64,000 nucleotides of DNA, from NCBI RefSeq assembly GCF_964204865.1, contig NC_135259.1, positions 18,300,974 through 18,364,973 on the forward strand, read 5' to 3'. The position numbers and the translations under genes were made by a program. Shown piece by piece: positions 46,399 to 58,141 of this stretch (its first letter is position 1; the number at the start of each line of letters is the position of its first letter). Under the pieces are notes generated by a model, which was not told the DNA's origin, searched no databases, and was given only the letters and a program-made list of their open reading frames with translations. The stretch is from Styela clava (Eukaryota > Chordata > Ascidiacea > Stolidobranchia > Styelidae).

Positions 46399-46752
46399 CC
46401 TTTTTATCCAGCAAAGATCCTGTAAGTGTTCGTTTCGAAAAGCCAGAATATAAATGATGGTAGCTTCACACTACAGTCTATATAAATATAGCGACTTAAG
46501 AATATGGTAGCAGAATAAATAAATTAGCTGCTTACAGAAGGCAGAAATACATAAAGTGTTTTGAATACTGACGTTGGCAACTACATAAATATTAATTCAG
46601 TAGTGCTAAAATACCTTAACAATTGTAAACGAAGTGAAGTTAACGAACTATTTCTCAAAATTAGTGAATTTCTCTTAAGGGAACACAACGAGAGAGAGAG
46701 AAAAAAATTACAATCTTTTAATTTTGTAAAAATACTGTATAGAACAAGCCAA

Positions 46753-46844
46753 CGTCCCTGGGTGAGCTCGAACCACCAACCTTTCGGTAACCCTCACAAT
46801 GTGAGATAACAGCCGAACGCGCTGACCAATTGCGCCACAGAGAC
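46753..46844 (-). tRNA. tRNA-Asn (GTT) with intron, T-arm change
   Basis: 92 nt; G-to-A on the plus strand in the T arm (GGTGAGCTCG) alters a T-stem base. Confidence 0.7.
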
Positions 46845-46932
46845 GGACGAGAGTTAGGACATGTTAAGTTGCAATATAATACAATTGAGCTATCAATTCT
46901 ATTTGTTAATCTGTAACATAAGTTTGTAGTGA

Positions 46933-46969
46933 CACCCAGAGGGCACGGGTTCGATTCCCTGTCTTGGAA
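46933..46969 (+). pseudogene. tRNA-Glu 3' half beside tRNA-Asn
   Basis: Degraded T stem (CACGGGTTCGATTCCCTG). Confidence 0.75.
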
Positions 46970-47263
46970 CGTTCTTGTCGAGCAAATTTCTGTCAGTTTT
47001 TCTTGCGAAACGCTAGGAAGTGAATGATGGAAGCTTTACACCACAGTCTATATACATAAAGCGACTATTAAGAATATGGTAGGGAAATAAATGAATTAGC
47101 TACTCACAGAAAGCAGAAATACATAAAGCGTTTTAAACTACTAGGATATTAATTCAGTGGTGCTAAAATAAGTTAACACCAATTCATTTTAAAAATATTT
47201 ATGGTAGTGAAATAGGTTAATACTAATTTATTTTCAAAATAATTATCAGCGTATGAATTCATA

Positions 47264-47335
47264 TCCCAGAAGGTCGAGGGGTTAGAATTCCTGGCTTTAA
47301 CCCAGGCGGCCCGGATTCGATTCCCGGTCTGGGAA
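47264..47335 (+). pseudogene. A8-class tRNA-Glu with TTA anticodon
   Basis: 72 nt; acceptor TCCCAGA/TCTGGGA and anticodon stem CCTGG/CCAGG are perfect. The loop is CTTTAAC, so the anticodon is TTA, which would read the UAA stop codon. It shares the A8-class lesions (T8 and G53 lost), so expression and folding are doubtful. Confidence 0.7.
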
Positions 47336-47563
47336 CATTTTTATCCAGCAAAGATCCTGTCAGTGTTCGTTTCGAAAGCCAGACAGTAAATGATGGAAGT
47401 TTCACCTTACAGTCTATATGCATAAAGCGACTAAAGAATATGGTAGCAAAATAAATAAATTAGCTGCTTACAGAAGGCGGAAATACATAAAGCGTTTTAA
47501 ACTACATGGATATTAATTGAGTGGTGCAAAAATAAGTAAAACACCAATTAATTTTTAAAATAT

Positions 47564-47634
47564 TTATCAACGGTTAGGGGTTAGGATTCCTGGCTTTCAC
47601 CCAGGCGGCCCGGGTTCGATTCCCGGTCTGGGAA
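47564..47634 (+). pseudogene. 5'-less tRNA-Glu relic (TTC)
   Basis: TTATCAA head; the anticodon and T arms are perfect. Confidence 0.8.
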
Positions 47635-47850
47635 CCTTTTTCTCCAGCAAAGATCTGTCAGTGTTCGTTTCGAAACGCCAGAAAGTAAATGATGGAAGAA
47701 AGAATAATGTAGTAAAATGAATAAATTAGCTGCTTACAGAAGGCAGAAATAAATAAAGCGTTTTTAAACTACATGGATATTATTTCAGTGGTACTGAAAT
47801 AAGTTACCACTAATTCATTTTTAAAATACTTATCAGCCTAATAATTCATA

Positions 47851-47922
47851 TCCCGGATGGCTTAGGGGTTAGGATTCCTGGCTCTCACCCAGGCGGCCCG
47901 GGTTCGATTCCGGGTCTGGGAA
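47851..47922 (+). tRNA. tRNA-Glu (CTC), variant
   Basis: TCCCGGA acceptor, GGCTTAGGGG A box, T-stem change CCGGG. Confidence 0.6.
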
Positions 47923-48119
47923 CATTTTTATCCAGCAAAGATCTGTCAATTATTGTTGCGAAACTCTATTAAATGAATATGGAAGCTTTACACTATAGTC
48001 TATATACATAAGGCAGAAATACATAAAGCGTTTTAAACTACATTGATATTAATTCAGTGGTGCTAAAATATGTTAACACCTATTCATTTTTAAAATATTT
48101 ATCAGCGTATGAAATCGTA

Positions 48120-48191
48120 TCCCAGATGGTCTTGGGGTTAGGATTCCTGGCTTTCACCCAGGCGCCCCGTGTTCGATTCCCGGTCTGGGAA
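48120..48191 (+). tRNA. tRNA-Glu (TTC), variant
   Basis: Acceptor and anticodon arms intact; CTTGGGG in the D loop; T stem CCGTG. Confidence 0.6.
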
Positions 48192-48502
48192 CCTTTTTAT
48201 CCAGCAAAGATCTGTCAGTGTTCGTTTTGAAACGCCAGAAAGTAAATGATGGAAGAAAGAATATGGAAGCAAAATAAATAAATTATCTGCTTACAGAATG
48301 CAGAAATACATATGGAAGCTTTACACTACAGGCTATATTCATAAAGCGACTTAAAAATAAGGTAGCAAAACTGGAACGTTTCGAGTGGGTCATTAGTGAC
48401 ATTTTATTTGATGATGAAACTTGCACGGATATTAATTCAGTGGTGCTTAAATATTTTAACAGTAATTCATTTTTAAAATAGGTATTTGCTTATGAATTCA
48501 TA

Positions 48503-48573
48503 TCTCAGATGGTCTAAGGGTTAGGATTCCTGGCCTTCACCCATGCGGCCCGGATTCGATTCCCGGTCCGGAA
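48503..48573 (+). pseudogene. 71-nt class tRNA-Glu, C33
   Basis: The loop CCTTCAC has lost the invariant T33. Confidence 0.75.
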
Positions 48574-48918
48574 CCTTTTTATCCAGCAAAGATCCTGTAA
48601 GTGTTCGTTTCGAAAAGCCAGAATGTATATGATGGTAGCTTCACACTACAGTCTATATACATATAGCGACTTAAGAATATGGTAGCAGAATAAACAAATT
48701 AGCTGCTTACAGAATGCAGAAATACATATGAAAGCTTTACACTACAGGCTATATTCATAAAGCGACTTAAAAATAAGGTAGCAAAACTGGAACGTTTCGA
48801 GTGGGTCATTAGTGACATTTTATTTGATGATGAAACTTGCACGGATATTAATTCAGTGGTGCTTAAATATTTTAACAGTAATTCATTTTTAAAATAGGTA
48901 TTTGCTTATGAATTCATA

Positions 48919-48989
48919 TCTCAGATGGTCTAAGGGTTAGGATTCCTGGCCTTCACCCATGCGGCCCGGATTCGATTCCCGGTCCGGAA
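48919..48989 (+). pseudogene. 71-nt class tRNA-Glu, C33 (duplicate)
   Basis: Identical tRNA to 48503, 416 bp downstream. Confidence 0.75.
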
Positions 48990-49343
48990 CCTTTTTATCC
49001 AGCAAAGATCCTGTAAGTGTTCGTTTCGAAAAGCCAGAATGTATATGATGGTAGCTTCACACTACAGTCTATATACATATAGCGACTTAAGAATATGGTA
49101 GCAGAATAAACAAATTAGCTGCTTACAGAAGGCAGAAATACATAAAGTGTTTTAAATACTGACGTTGTAAACTACATAAATATTAATTCATTAGTGCTAA
49201 AATAAGTAAACAATTGTTAACGGAGTGAAGTTAACGAATTATTTCTCAAAAATAGTGGATTTCTCCCAAGGGAACACAACGAGAGAGAGAGAAAAAAATT
49301 ACAATCTATTAATTTTGTAAAAATACAATATAGAACAAGATAA

Positions 49344-49435
49344 CGTCCCTTGGTGGGCTCGAACCACCAACCTTTCGGTAACCCTCACAATGTGAGATAA
49401 CAGCCGAACGCGCTGACCAATTGCGCCACAGAGAC
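49344..49435 (-). tRNA. tRNA-Asn (GTT) with intron
   Basis: Duplicate of 40169 at an exact 9175-bp offset, with the same A66 mismatch. Confidence 0.8.
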
Positions 49436-49523
49436 GGACGGGAGTTGGGACATGTTAAGATGCAATATAATACAATTGAGCTATCAATTCTATTTGTTAA
49501 TCTGTAACAAAGGGTTGTAGTGA

Positions 49524-49560
49524 CACCCAGACGGCCCGGGCTCGATTTCCGGTCTGGGAA
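49524..49560 (+). pseudogene. tRNA-Glu 3' half beside tRNA-Asn
   Basis: Duplicate of 40349. Confidence 0.8.
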
Positions 49561-49879
49561 CGTTTTTGTCGAGCAAATTTCTGTCAGTCTTTCTTGCGAA
49601 ACGCTAGGAAGTGAATGATGGAAGCTTTACACCACAGTCTATATACATAAAGCGACTATTAAGAATGTGGTAGTGAAATAAATAAATTAGCTGTTTACAG
49701 AAGGCAGAAATACATAAAGAATTTTAAACTACATGGATATTAATTTAGTGGTGCTAAAATAAGTTAAAACTAACTCATTTTTAAAATATTTATCAGCCTA
49801 AGAATTCATATCCCATATGGTACTAAAATATGTTAACACTAATTCATTTTTAAAATATTCATCAGCGTATTAATTCATA

Positions 49880-49951
49880 TCCCAGATGGTCTAGGGGTTA
49901 GGATTCCTGGCTTTCACCCAGACGTCCCGGTTTCGAATCCCGGTCTGGGAA
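49880..49951 (+). tRNA. tRNA-Glu (TTC), variant
   Basis: Duplicate of 40705 with one extra change (CCCAGACG). Confidence 0.6.
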
Positions 49952-50246
49952 CCTTCTTATCCAGCAATAATCTGTTCAGTTTTTGTTGCAAAACTCTAGG
50001 AAATGAATAATGAAAGCTTTACACTATAGTCTATATAAATAGAGCGACTATTAAGAATATGGTAGCGAAATAAATGAATTAGCTACTCACAGAAGGCAGA
50101 AATACATAAAGCGTTTTAAACTACTAGGATATTAATTCAGTGGTGCTAAAATAAGCTAACACCAATTCATTTTAAAAATATTTATGGTAGTAAAATAGGT
50201 TAATACTAATTCATTTTTAAAATATTTATCAGCGTATGAAATCATA

Positions 50247-50318
50247 TCCCAGAAGGTCGAGGGGTTAGAATTCCTGGCTTTCACCCAGGCGGCCCGGATT
50301 CGATTCCCGGTCTGGGAA
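50247..50318 (+). pseudogene. tRNA-Glu (TTC), A8 class
   Basis: Duplicate of 41072. Confidence 0.65.
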
Positions 50319-50546
50319 CCTTTTTATCAAGCAAAGATCCTGTCAGTGTTCGTTTCGAAAAGCCAGAAAGTGAATGATGGAAGTTTCACCTTACAGTCTA
50401 TATGCATAAAGCGACTAAAGAATATCGTAGCAAAATAAATAAATTAGCTGCTTACAGAAGGCAGAAATACATAAAGCGTTTTAAACTACATGGATATTAA
50501 TTCAGTGGTGCAAAAATGAGTAAAACACCAATTCATTTTAAAATAT

Positions 50547-50617
50547 TTATCAACGGTTAGGGGTTAGGATTCCTGGCTTACACCCAGTCGGCCCGGGTTC
50601 GATTCCCGGTCTGGGAA
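50547..50617 (+). pseudogene. 5'-less tRNA-Glu relic, TAC anticodon
   Basis: TTATCAA head, loop CTTACAC. Confidence 0.8.
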
Positions 50618-50833
50618 CCTTTTTCTCCAGCAAAGATCTGTCAGTGTTTGTTTCGAAACGCCAGGAAGTAAATGATGGAAGAAAGAATATGGTAGCAAAA
50701 TGAATGAATTAGCTGCTTACAGAAGCCAGAAATACATAAAGCGTTTTTAAACTACATAGATATTAATTCAGTGGTACTGAAATAAGTTAACACTAATTCA
50801 TTTTTAAAATACTTATCAGCCTAATATTTCATG

Positions 50834-50905
50834 TCCCAGATGGTCTAGGGGTTAGGATTCCTGGCTCTCACCCAGGCGGCCCGGGTTCGATTCCCGGTCT
50901 GGGAA
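50834..50905 (+). tRNA. tRNA-Glu (CTC), consensus-perfect
   Basis: Identical to 36915 across all 72 nt. Confidence 0.95.
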
Positions 50906-51102
50906 CATTTTTATCCAGCAAAGATCTGTCAATTTTTGTTGCGAAACTCTATTAAATGAATATGGGAGCTTTACACTATAGTCTATATACAGAAGGCAGA
51001 AATACATAAAGCGTTTTAAACTACATTGATATTAATTCAGTGGTGCTAAAATAAGTTAACACCTATTCATTTTTAAAATATTTATCAGCGTATGAATTCG
51101 TA

Positions 51103-51174
51103 TCCCAGATGGTCTAGGGGTTAGGATTCCTGGCTTTCACCCAGGCGGCCCGGGTTCTATTCCCGGTCTGGGAA
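51103..51174 (+). tRNA. tRNA-Glu (TTC), G57 changed to T
   Basis: Consensus except B box GGTTCTATTCC, which may weaken transcription. Its duplicate at 54997 is perfect. Confidence 0.75.
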
Positions 51175-51519
51175 CCTTTTTCTTCAGCAAAAATCTGTCA
51201 GTTTTTGTTGCGAAACTCTAGGAAATGAATGATGGAAGCTTTACATTATAGTTTATATACATAGAGCGACTATTAGGAATATGGTAGCAAAATAAATAAA
51301 TTATCTGCGTACAGAATGCAGAAATACATATGAAAGCTTTACACTACAGGTTATATTCATAAAGCGACTTAAAAATAAGGTAGCAAATCTGGAACGTTCG
51401 AGTGGGCCATTAGTGACATTTTATTTGATGATGAAACTTGCACGGATATCAATTCAGTGGTGCTAAAATATTTTAACAGTAATTCATTTTTAAAATAGGT
51501 ATTAGCTTATGAATTCATA

Positions 51520-51590
51520 TCTCAGATGGTGTAAGGGTTAGGATTCCTGGCTTTCACCCACGCGGCCCGGATTCGATTCCCGGTCCGGAA
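51520..51590 (+). pseudogene. 71-nt class tRNA-Glu (TTC)
   Basis: GTGTAAGGG A box, CCACG stem, TCCGGA end. Confidence 0.7.
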
Positions 51591-51944
51591 CCTTTTTATC
51601 CAGCAAAGATCCTGTAAGTGTTCGTTTCGAAAAGCCAGAATATAAATGATGGTAGATTCACACTACAGTCTATATACATATAGCAACTTAAGAATATGGT
51701 AGCAGAACAAATAAATTAGCTGCTTACAGAAGGCAGAAATACATAAAGTGTTTTAAATACTGACGTTGGTAACTACATAAATATTAATTCAGTAGTGCTA
51801 AAATAAGATAACAATTGTTAACGAAGTGAAGTTAACGAGTTATTTCTCAAAAATAGTGGATTTCTCCCAAGGGAACACAACGAGAGAGAGAGAAAAAAAT
51901 TACATTCTATTAATTTTGTAAAAATACGGTATAAAACAAGATAA

Positions 51945-52036
51945 CGTCCCTGGGTGGGCTCGAACGACCAACCTTTCGGTAACCCTCACAATGTGAGATA
52001 ACAGCCGAACGCGCTGACCAATTGCGCCACAGAGAC
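51945..52036 (-). tRNA. tRNA-Asn (GTT) with intron, T-stem mutation
   Basis: G53 is changed to C (T arm GGTCGTTCGAG), breaking the conserved 53-61 pair. The same mutation is in 55839. Confidence 0.7.
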
Positions 52037-52124
52037 GGACGGGAGTTAGGACATGTTAAGTTGCAATATAATACAATTGAGCTATAAATTCTATTTGTTA
52101 ATCTGTAACATAGGTTTGTAGTGA

Positions 52125-52160
52125 CACCCAGACGGCCCGGGTTCGATTTCGGTCTGGGAA
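52125..52160 (+). pseudogene. tRNA-Glu 3' half beside tRNA-Asn
   Basis: 36 nt; one base deleted in the T stem (GATTTCGG). Confidence 0.8.
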
Positions 52161-52548
52161 CGTTTTTGTCGAGCAAATTTCTGTCAGTTTTTTTTGCGAA
52201 ACGCTAGGAAATGAATGATGGAAGCTTTACACCACAGTCTATATACATAAAGCGACTATTAAGAATATGGTAGTGAAATAAATAAATTAGCTGCTTACAG
52301 AAGGCAGAAATACATAAAGAATTTTAAACTACATGGAAATTAATTTAGTGGTGCTAAAATAAGTTAAAACTAAATCATTTTTAAAATATTTATCAGCCTA
52401 AGAATTCATATCCCATATGGTACTAAAATATGTTAACACTAATTCATTTTAAATATATTTATCAGCCTAAGAATTCATATCCCAGATGGTACTAAAATAA
52501 GTTAACACTAATTCATTTTTAAAATATTCATCAACGTATTAATTCATA

Positions 52549-52620
52549 TCCCAGATGGTCTAGGGGTTAGGATTCCTGTCTTTCACCCAGGCGGCCCGGG
52601 TTCGATTCCCGGTCTGGAAA
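52549..52620 (+). tRNA. tRNA-Glu (TTC), variant
   Basis: G31 changed to T in the anticodon stem; acceptor end TCTGGAA. Confidence 0.6.
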
Positions 52621-52915
52621 CCTTTTTATCCAGCAATAATCTGTTCAGTTTTTGTCGCAAAACTCTAGGAAATGAATAATGGAAGCTTTACACTATAGTC
52701 TATATACATAGAGCGACTATTAAGAATATGGTAGCGAAATAAATGAATTAGCTACTTACAAATAGCAGAAATACATAAAGCGTTTTGCACTACTAGGATA
52801 TTAATTCAGTGGTGCTAAAATAAGTTAACACCAATTCATTTTAAAAATATTTATGGAAAAAAAATAGGTTAATACTAATTCATTTTTAAAATATTTATCA
52901 GCGTATGAAATAATA

Positions 52916-52987
52916 TCCCAGAGGGTCGATGGGTTAGAATTCCTGGCTTTCACCCAGGCGGCCCGGATTCGATTCCCGGTCTGGGAA
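52916..52987 (+). pseudogene. tRNA-Glu (TTC), A8-related class
   Basis: GGGTCGATGGG in the A box (G at position 8); G53 changed to A. Confidence 0.65.
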
Positions 52988-53216
52988 CCTTTTTATTCAG
53001 CAAAGATCCTGTCAGTGTTCGTTCAGACAAGCCAGAAAGTAAATGATGGAAGTTTCACCTTACAGTCTATATGCATAAAGCGACTAAAGAATATGGTAGC
53101 AAAATAAATAAATTAGCTGCTTACAGAAGGCAGAAATACATAAAGCGTTTTAAACTACATGGATATTAATTCAGTGGTGCAAAAATGAGTAAAACACCAA
53201 TTCATTTTTAAAATAT

Positions 53217-53287
53217 TTATCAACGGTTAGGGGTTAGGATTCCTGGCTTACACCCAGTCGGCCCGGGTTCGATTCCCGGTCTGGGAA
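53217..53287 (+). pseudogene. 5'-less tRNA-Glu relic, TAC anticodon
   Basis: TTATCAA head, loop CTTACAC. Confidence 0.8.
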
Positions 53288-53503
53288 CCTTTTTCTACCG
53301 CAAAGATCTGTCAGTGTTTGTTTCGAAACGCCAGGAAGTAAATGATGGAAGAAAGAATATGGTAGCAAAATGAATGAATTAGCTGCTTACAGAAGCCAGA
53401 AATACATAAAGCGTTTTTAAACTACATGGATATTAATTCAGTGGTACTGAAATAAGTTAACACTAATTCATTTTTAAAATACTTATCAGCCTAATAATTC
53501 ATG

Positions 53504-53575
53504 TCCCAGATGGTCTAGCGGTTAAAATTCCTGGCTCTCACCCAGGCGGCCCGGGTTCGATTCCCGGTCTGGGAA
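53504..53575 (+). tRNA. tRNA-Glu (CTC), D-arm variant
   Basis: TAGCGGTTAAAATTCC in the D arm; other arms perfect. Confidence 0.7.
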
Positions 53576-53772
53576 CATTTTTATCCAGCAAAGATCTGTC
53601 AATTTTTGTTGCGAAACTCTATTAAATGAATATGGGAGCTTTACACTATAGTCTATATACAGAAGGCAGAAATACATAAAGCGTTTTAAACTACATTGAT
53701 ATTAATTCAGTGGTGCTAAAATAAGTTAACACCTATTCAGTTTTAAAATATTTATCAGCGCATGAATTCATA

Positions 53773-53844
53773 TCTCAGATGGTCTAGGGGTTAGGATTCC
53801 TGGCTTTCACCCAGGCGGCCCGGGTTCGATTCCCGGTCTGGGAA
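53773..53844 (+). tRNA. tRNA-Glu (TTC)
   Basis: Consensus except TCTCAGA acceptor (one mismatch). Confidence 0.8.
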
Positions 53845-54139
53845 CCTTTTTATCCAGCAATAATCTGTTCAGTTTTTGTTGCAAAACTCTATGAAATGAA
53901 TAATGGAAGCTTTACGCTATAGTCTATATACCTAGAGCGACTATTAAGAATATGGTAGCGAAATGACTGAATTAGCTACTTACAGAAGGCAGAAATACAT
54001 AAAGCGTTTTAAACTACTAGGATATTAATTCAGTGGTGCTAAAATAAGTTAACACCAATTCATTTTAAAAATATTTATGGTAGTAAAATAGGTTAATACT
54101 GATTCATTTTTAAAATAATTTTCAGCGTATGAATTCATA

Positions 54140-54211
54140 TTCCAGAAGGTCGAGGGGTTAGAATTCCTGGCTTTCACCCAGGCGGCCCGGGTTCGATTCC
54201 CGATCTGGGGA
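54140..54211 (+). pseudogene. tRNA-Glu (TTC), A8 class
   Basis: TTCCAGA/TCTGGGG ends; B box GGTTCGATTCC intact in this copy. Confidence 0.6.
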
Positions 54212-54440
54212 CCTTTTTATCCAGCAAAGATCCTGTCAGTGTCCGTTTCGAAAAGCCAGAAAGAAAATGATGGAAGTTTCACCTTACAGTCTATATGCAT
54301 AAAGCGACTAAAGAATATGGTAGCAAAATAAATAATTTAGCTGCTTACAGAAGGCAGAAATACATAAAGCGTTTTAAATTACAAGGATATTAATTCAGTG
54401 GTGCAGAAATAAGTAAAACACCAATTCATTTTCAAAATGT

Positions 54441-54511
54441 TTATCAACGGTTAGGGGTTAGGATTCCTGGCTTTCACACAGGCGGCCCGGGTTCGATTCC
54501 CGGTCTGGGAA
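54441..54511 (+). pseudogene. 5'-less tRNA-Glu relic (TTC)
   Basis: TTATCAA head; CACACAGG on the 3' side of the anticodon arm. Confidence 0.8.
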
Positions 54512-54727
54512 CCTTTTTCTCCAGCAAAGATCTGTCAGTGTTCGTTTCGAAACGCCAGAAAGTAAATGATAGAAGAAAGAATAAGGTAGCAAAATGAATA
54601 AATTAGCTGCTTACAGAAGGCAGAAATACATAAAGCGTTTTTAAACTACATAGATATTAATTCAGTGGTACTGAAATAAGTTAACACTAATTCATTTTTA
54701 AAATACTTATCAGCCTAATATTTCATG

Positions 54728-54799
54728 TCCCAGATGGTCTAGGGGTTAGGATTCCTGGCTCTCACCCAGGCGGCCCGGGTTCGATTCCCGGTCTGGGAA
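54728..54799 (+). tRNA. tRNA-Glu (CTC), consensus-perfect
   Basis: Identical to 50834, 3894 bp downstream. Confidence 0.95.
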
Positions 54800-54996
54800 C
54801 ATTTTTATCCAGCAAAGATCTGTCAATTTTTGTTGCGAAACTCTATTAAATGAATATGGGAGCTTTACACTATAGTCTATATACAGAAGGCAGAAATACA
54901 TAAAGCGTTTTAAACTACATTGATATTAATTCAGTGGTGCTAAAATAAGTTAACACCTATTCATTTTTAAAATATTTATCAGCGTATGAATTCGTA

Positions 54997-55068
54997 TCCC
55001 AGATGGTCTAGGGGTTAGGATTCCTGGCTTTCACCCAGGCGGCCCGGGTTCGATTCCCGGTCTGGGAA
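54997..55068 (+). tRNA. tRNA-Glu (TTC), consensus-perfect
   Basis: Identical to 44260; lies 3894 bp after 51103. Confidence 0.95.
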
Positions 55069-55413
55069 CCTTTTTCTTCAGCAAAAATCTGTCAGTTTTT
55101 GTTGCGAAACTCTAGGAAATGAATGATGGAAGCTTTACATTATAGTTTATATACATAGAGCGACTATTAGGAATATGGTAGCAAAATAAATAAATTATAT
55201 GCGTACAGAATGCAGAAATACATATGAAAGCTTTACACTACAGGTTATATTCATAAAGCGACTTAAAAATAAGGTAGCAAATCTGGAACGTTCGAGTGGG
55301 CCATTAGTGACATTTTATTTGATGATGAAACTTGCACGGATATCAATTCAGTGGTGCTAAAATATTTTAACAGTAATTCATTTTTAAAATAGGTATTAGC
55401 TTATGAATTCATA

Positions 55414-55484
55414 TCTCAGATGGTGTAAGGGTTAGGATTCCTGGCTTTCACCCACGCGGCCCGGATTCGATTCCCGGTCCGGAA
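55414..55484 (+). pseudogene. 71-nt class tRNA-Glu (TTC)
   Basis: Duplicate of 51520 (3894 bp). Confidence 0.7.
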
Positions 55485-55838
55485 CCTTTTTATCCAGCAA
55501 AGATCCTGTAAGTGTTCGTTTCGAAAAGCCAGAATATAAATGATGGTAGATTCACACTACAGTCTATATACATATAGCAACTTAAGAATATGGTAGCAGA
55601 ACAAATAAATTAGCTGCTTACAGAAGGCAGAAATACATAAAGTGTTTTAAATACTGACGTTGGTAACTACATAAATATTAATTCAGTAGTGCTAAAATAA
55701 GTTAACAATTGTTAACAAAGTGAAGTTAACGAGTTATTTCTCAAAAATAGTGGATTTCTCCCAAGGGAACACAACGAGAGAGAGAGAAAAAAATTACATT
55801 CTATTAATTTTATAAAAATACGGTATAAAACAAGATAA

Positions 55839-55930
55839 CGTCCCTGGGTGGGCTCGAACGACCAACCTTCCGGTAACCCTCACAATGTGAGATAACAGCC
55901 GAACGCGCTGACCAATTGCGCCACAGAGAC
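55839..55930 (-). tRNA. tRNA-Asn (GTT) with intron, T-stem mutation
   Basis: Duplicate of 51945, with the same G53-to-C change. Confidence 0.7.
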
Positions 55931-56018
55931 GGACGGGAGTTAGGACATGTTAAGTTGCAATATAATACAATTGAGCTATAAATTCTATTTGTTAATCTGT
56001 AACATAGGTTTGTAGTGA

Positions 56019-56054
56019 CACCCAGACGGCCCGGGTTCGATTTCGGTCTGGGAA
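56019..56054 (+). pseudogene. tRNA-Glu 3' half beside tRNA-Asn
   Basis: Duplicate of 52125. Confidence 0.8.
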
Positions 56055-56442
56055 CGTTTTTGTCGAGCAAATTTCTGTCAGTTTTTTTTGCGAAACGCTA
56101 GGAAATGAATGATGGAAGCTTTACACCACAGTCTATATACATAAAGCGACTATTAAGAATATGGTAGTGAAATAAATAAATTAGCTGCTTACAGAAGGCA
56201 GAAATACATAAAGAATTTTAAACTACATGGAAATTAATTTAGTGGTGCTAAAATAAGTTAAAACTAAATCATTTTTAAAATATTTATCAGCCTAAGAATT
56301 CATATCCCATATGGTACTAAAATATGTTAACACTAATTCATTTTAAATATATTTATCAGCCTAAGAATTCATATCCCAGATGGTACTAAAATAAGTTAAC
56401 ACTAATTCATTTTTAAAATGTTCATCGGCGTATTAATTCATA

Positions 56443-56514
56443 TCCCAGATGGTCTAGGGGTTAGGATTCCTGGCTTTCACCCAGGCGGCCCGGATTCGAT
56501 TCCCGGTCTGGGAA
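56443..56514 (+). tRNA. tRNA-Glu (TTC), G53 changed to A
   Basis: Consensus except GGATTCGATTCC in the T arm. Confidence 0.75.
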
Positions 56515-56743
56515 CCTTTTTATTCAGCAAAGATCCTGTCAGTGTTCGTTCCGAAAAGCCAGAAAGTAAATGATGGAAGTTTCACCTTACAGTCTATATG
56601 CATAAAGCGACTGAAGAATATGGTAGCAAAATAAATAAATTAGCTGCTTACAGAAGGCAGAAATACATAAAGCGTTTTAAACTACATGGATATTAATTCA
56701 GTGGTGCAAAAATGAGTAAAACCCCAATTCATTTTTAAAATAT

Positions 56744-56814
56744 TTATCAACGGTTAGGGGTTAGGATTCCTGGCTTACACCCAGTCGGCCCGGGTTCGAT
56801 TCCCGGTCTGGGAA
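56744..56814 (+). pseudogene. 5'-less tRNA-Glu relic, TAC anticodon
   Basis: TTATCAA head, loop CTTACAC. Confidence 0.8.
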
Positions 56815-57030
56815 CCTTTTTCTACCGCAAAGATCTGTCAGTGTTTGTTTCGAAACGCCAGGAAGTAAATGATGGAAGAAAGAATAAGGTAGTAAAATGA
56901 ATAAATTAGCTGCTTACAGAAGCCAGAAATACATAAAGCGTTTTTAAACTACATGGATATTAATTCAGTGGTACTGAAATAAGTTAACACTAATTCATTT
57001 TTAAAATACTTATCAGCCTAATAATTCATG

Positions 57031-57102
57031 TCCCAGATGGTCTAGGGGTTAAAATTCCTGGCTCTCACCCAGGCGGCCTGGGTTCGATTACCGGTCTGGG
57101 AA
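57031..57102 (+). tRNA. tRNA-Glu (CTC), variant
   Basis: D arm GTTAAAATTCC; T-arm change TTACCGG. Confidence 0.65.
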
Positions 57103-57299
57103 CATTTTTATCCAGCAAAGAACTGTCAATTTTTGTTGCGAAACTCTATTAAATGAATATGGGAGCTTTACACTATAGTCTATATACAGAAGGCAGATTT
57201 ACATAAAGCGTTTTAAACTACATTGATATTAATTCAGTGGTGCTAAAATAAGTTAACACCTATTCAGTTTTAAAATATTTATCAGCGTATGAATTCGTA

Positions 57300-57371
57300 T
57301 CCCAAATGGTCTAGGGGTTAGGATTTCTGGCTTTCACCCAGGCGGCCAGGGTTCGATTCCCGGTCTGGGAA
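57300..57371 (+). tRNA. tRNA-Glu (TTC), variant
   Basis: TCCCAAA acceptor, GGATTTCTGG (anticodon-stem change), GCCAGGGTTCG. Related to 61671. Confidence 0.6.
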
Positions 57372-57717
57372 CCTTATTCTCCAGCAAAGATCTGTCAGTT
57401 TTTGGTGCGAAACTCTAGGAAATGAATGATGGAAGCTTTACATTATAGTCTATATACATAGAGCGACTATTAGGAATATGGTAGCAAAATAAACAAATTA
57501 TCTGCGTACAGAATGCAGAAATACATATGAAAGCTTTACACTACAGGCTATATTCACAAAGCGACTTAAAAATAAGGTAGCAAAACTGGAACGTTTCGAG
57601 TGGGCCATTAGTGACATTTTATTTGATGATGTAACTTGCACGGAAATCAATTCAGTGGTGCTAAAATATTTTAACAGTAATTCATTTTTAAAATAGGTAT
57701 TAGCTTATGAATTCATA

Positions 57718-57788
57718 TCTCAGATGGTGTAAGGGTTAGGATTCCTGGCTTTCACCCACGCAGCCCGGATTCGATTCCCGGTCCGGAA
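57718..57788 (+). pseudogene. 71-nt class tRNA-Glu (TTC)
   Basis: CCACGCAGCCC in the variable region. Confidence 0.7.
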
Positions 57789-58141
57789 CCTTTTTATCCA
57801 GCAAAGATCCTGTAAGTGTTCGTTTCGAAAAGCCAGAATATAAATGATGGTAGATTCACACTACTGTCTATATACATATAGCAACTTAAGAATAGGGTAG
57901 CAGAATAAATAAATTAGCTGCTAACAGAAGGCAGAAATACATAAAGTGTTTTAAATACTGACGTTGGTAACTACATAAATATTAATTCAGTAGTGCTAAA
58001 ATAAGTTAACAATTGTTAACGAAGTGAAGTTAACGAATTATTTCTCAAAAATAGTGGATTTCTCCCAAGGGAACACAACGAGAGAGAGAGAAAAAAATTA
58101 CAATCTATTAATTTTGTAAAAATCAGTATAGAACATGATAA

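Larger units (their letters stand above)
48295..49126. repeat. 416-bp tandem duplication
   Basis: Two adjacent, nearly identical 416-bp units each contain the CTGGAACGTTTCGAG block and a 71-nt class tRNA-Glu (48503 and 48919) with the same rare C33 change. Confidence 0.9.
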
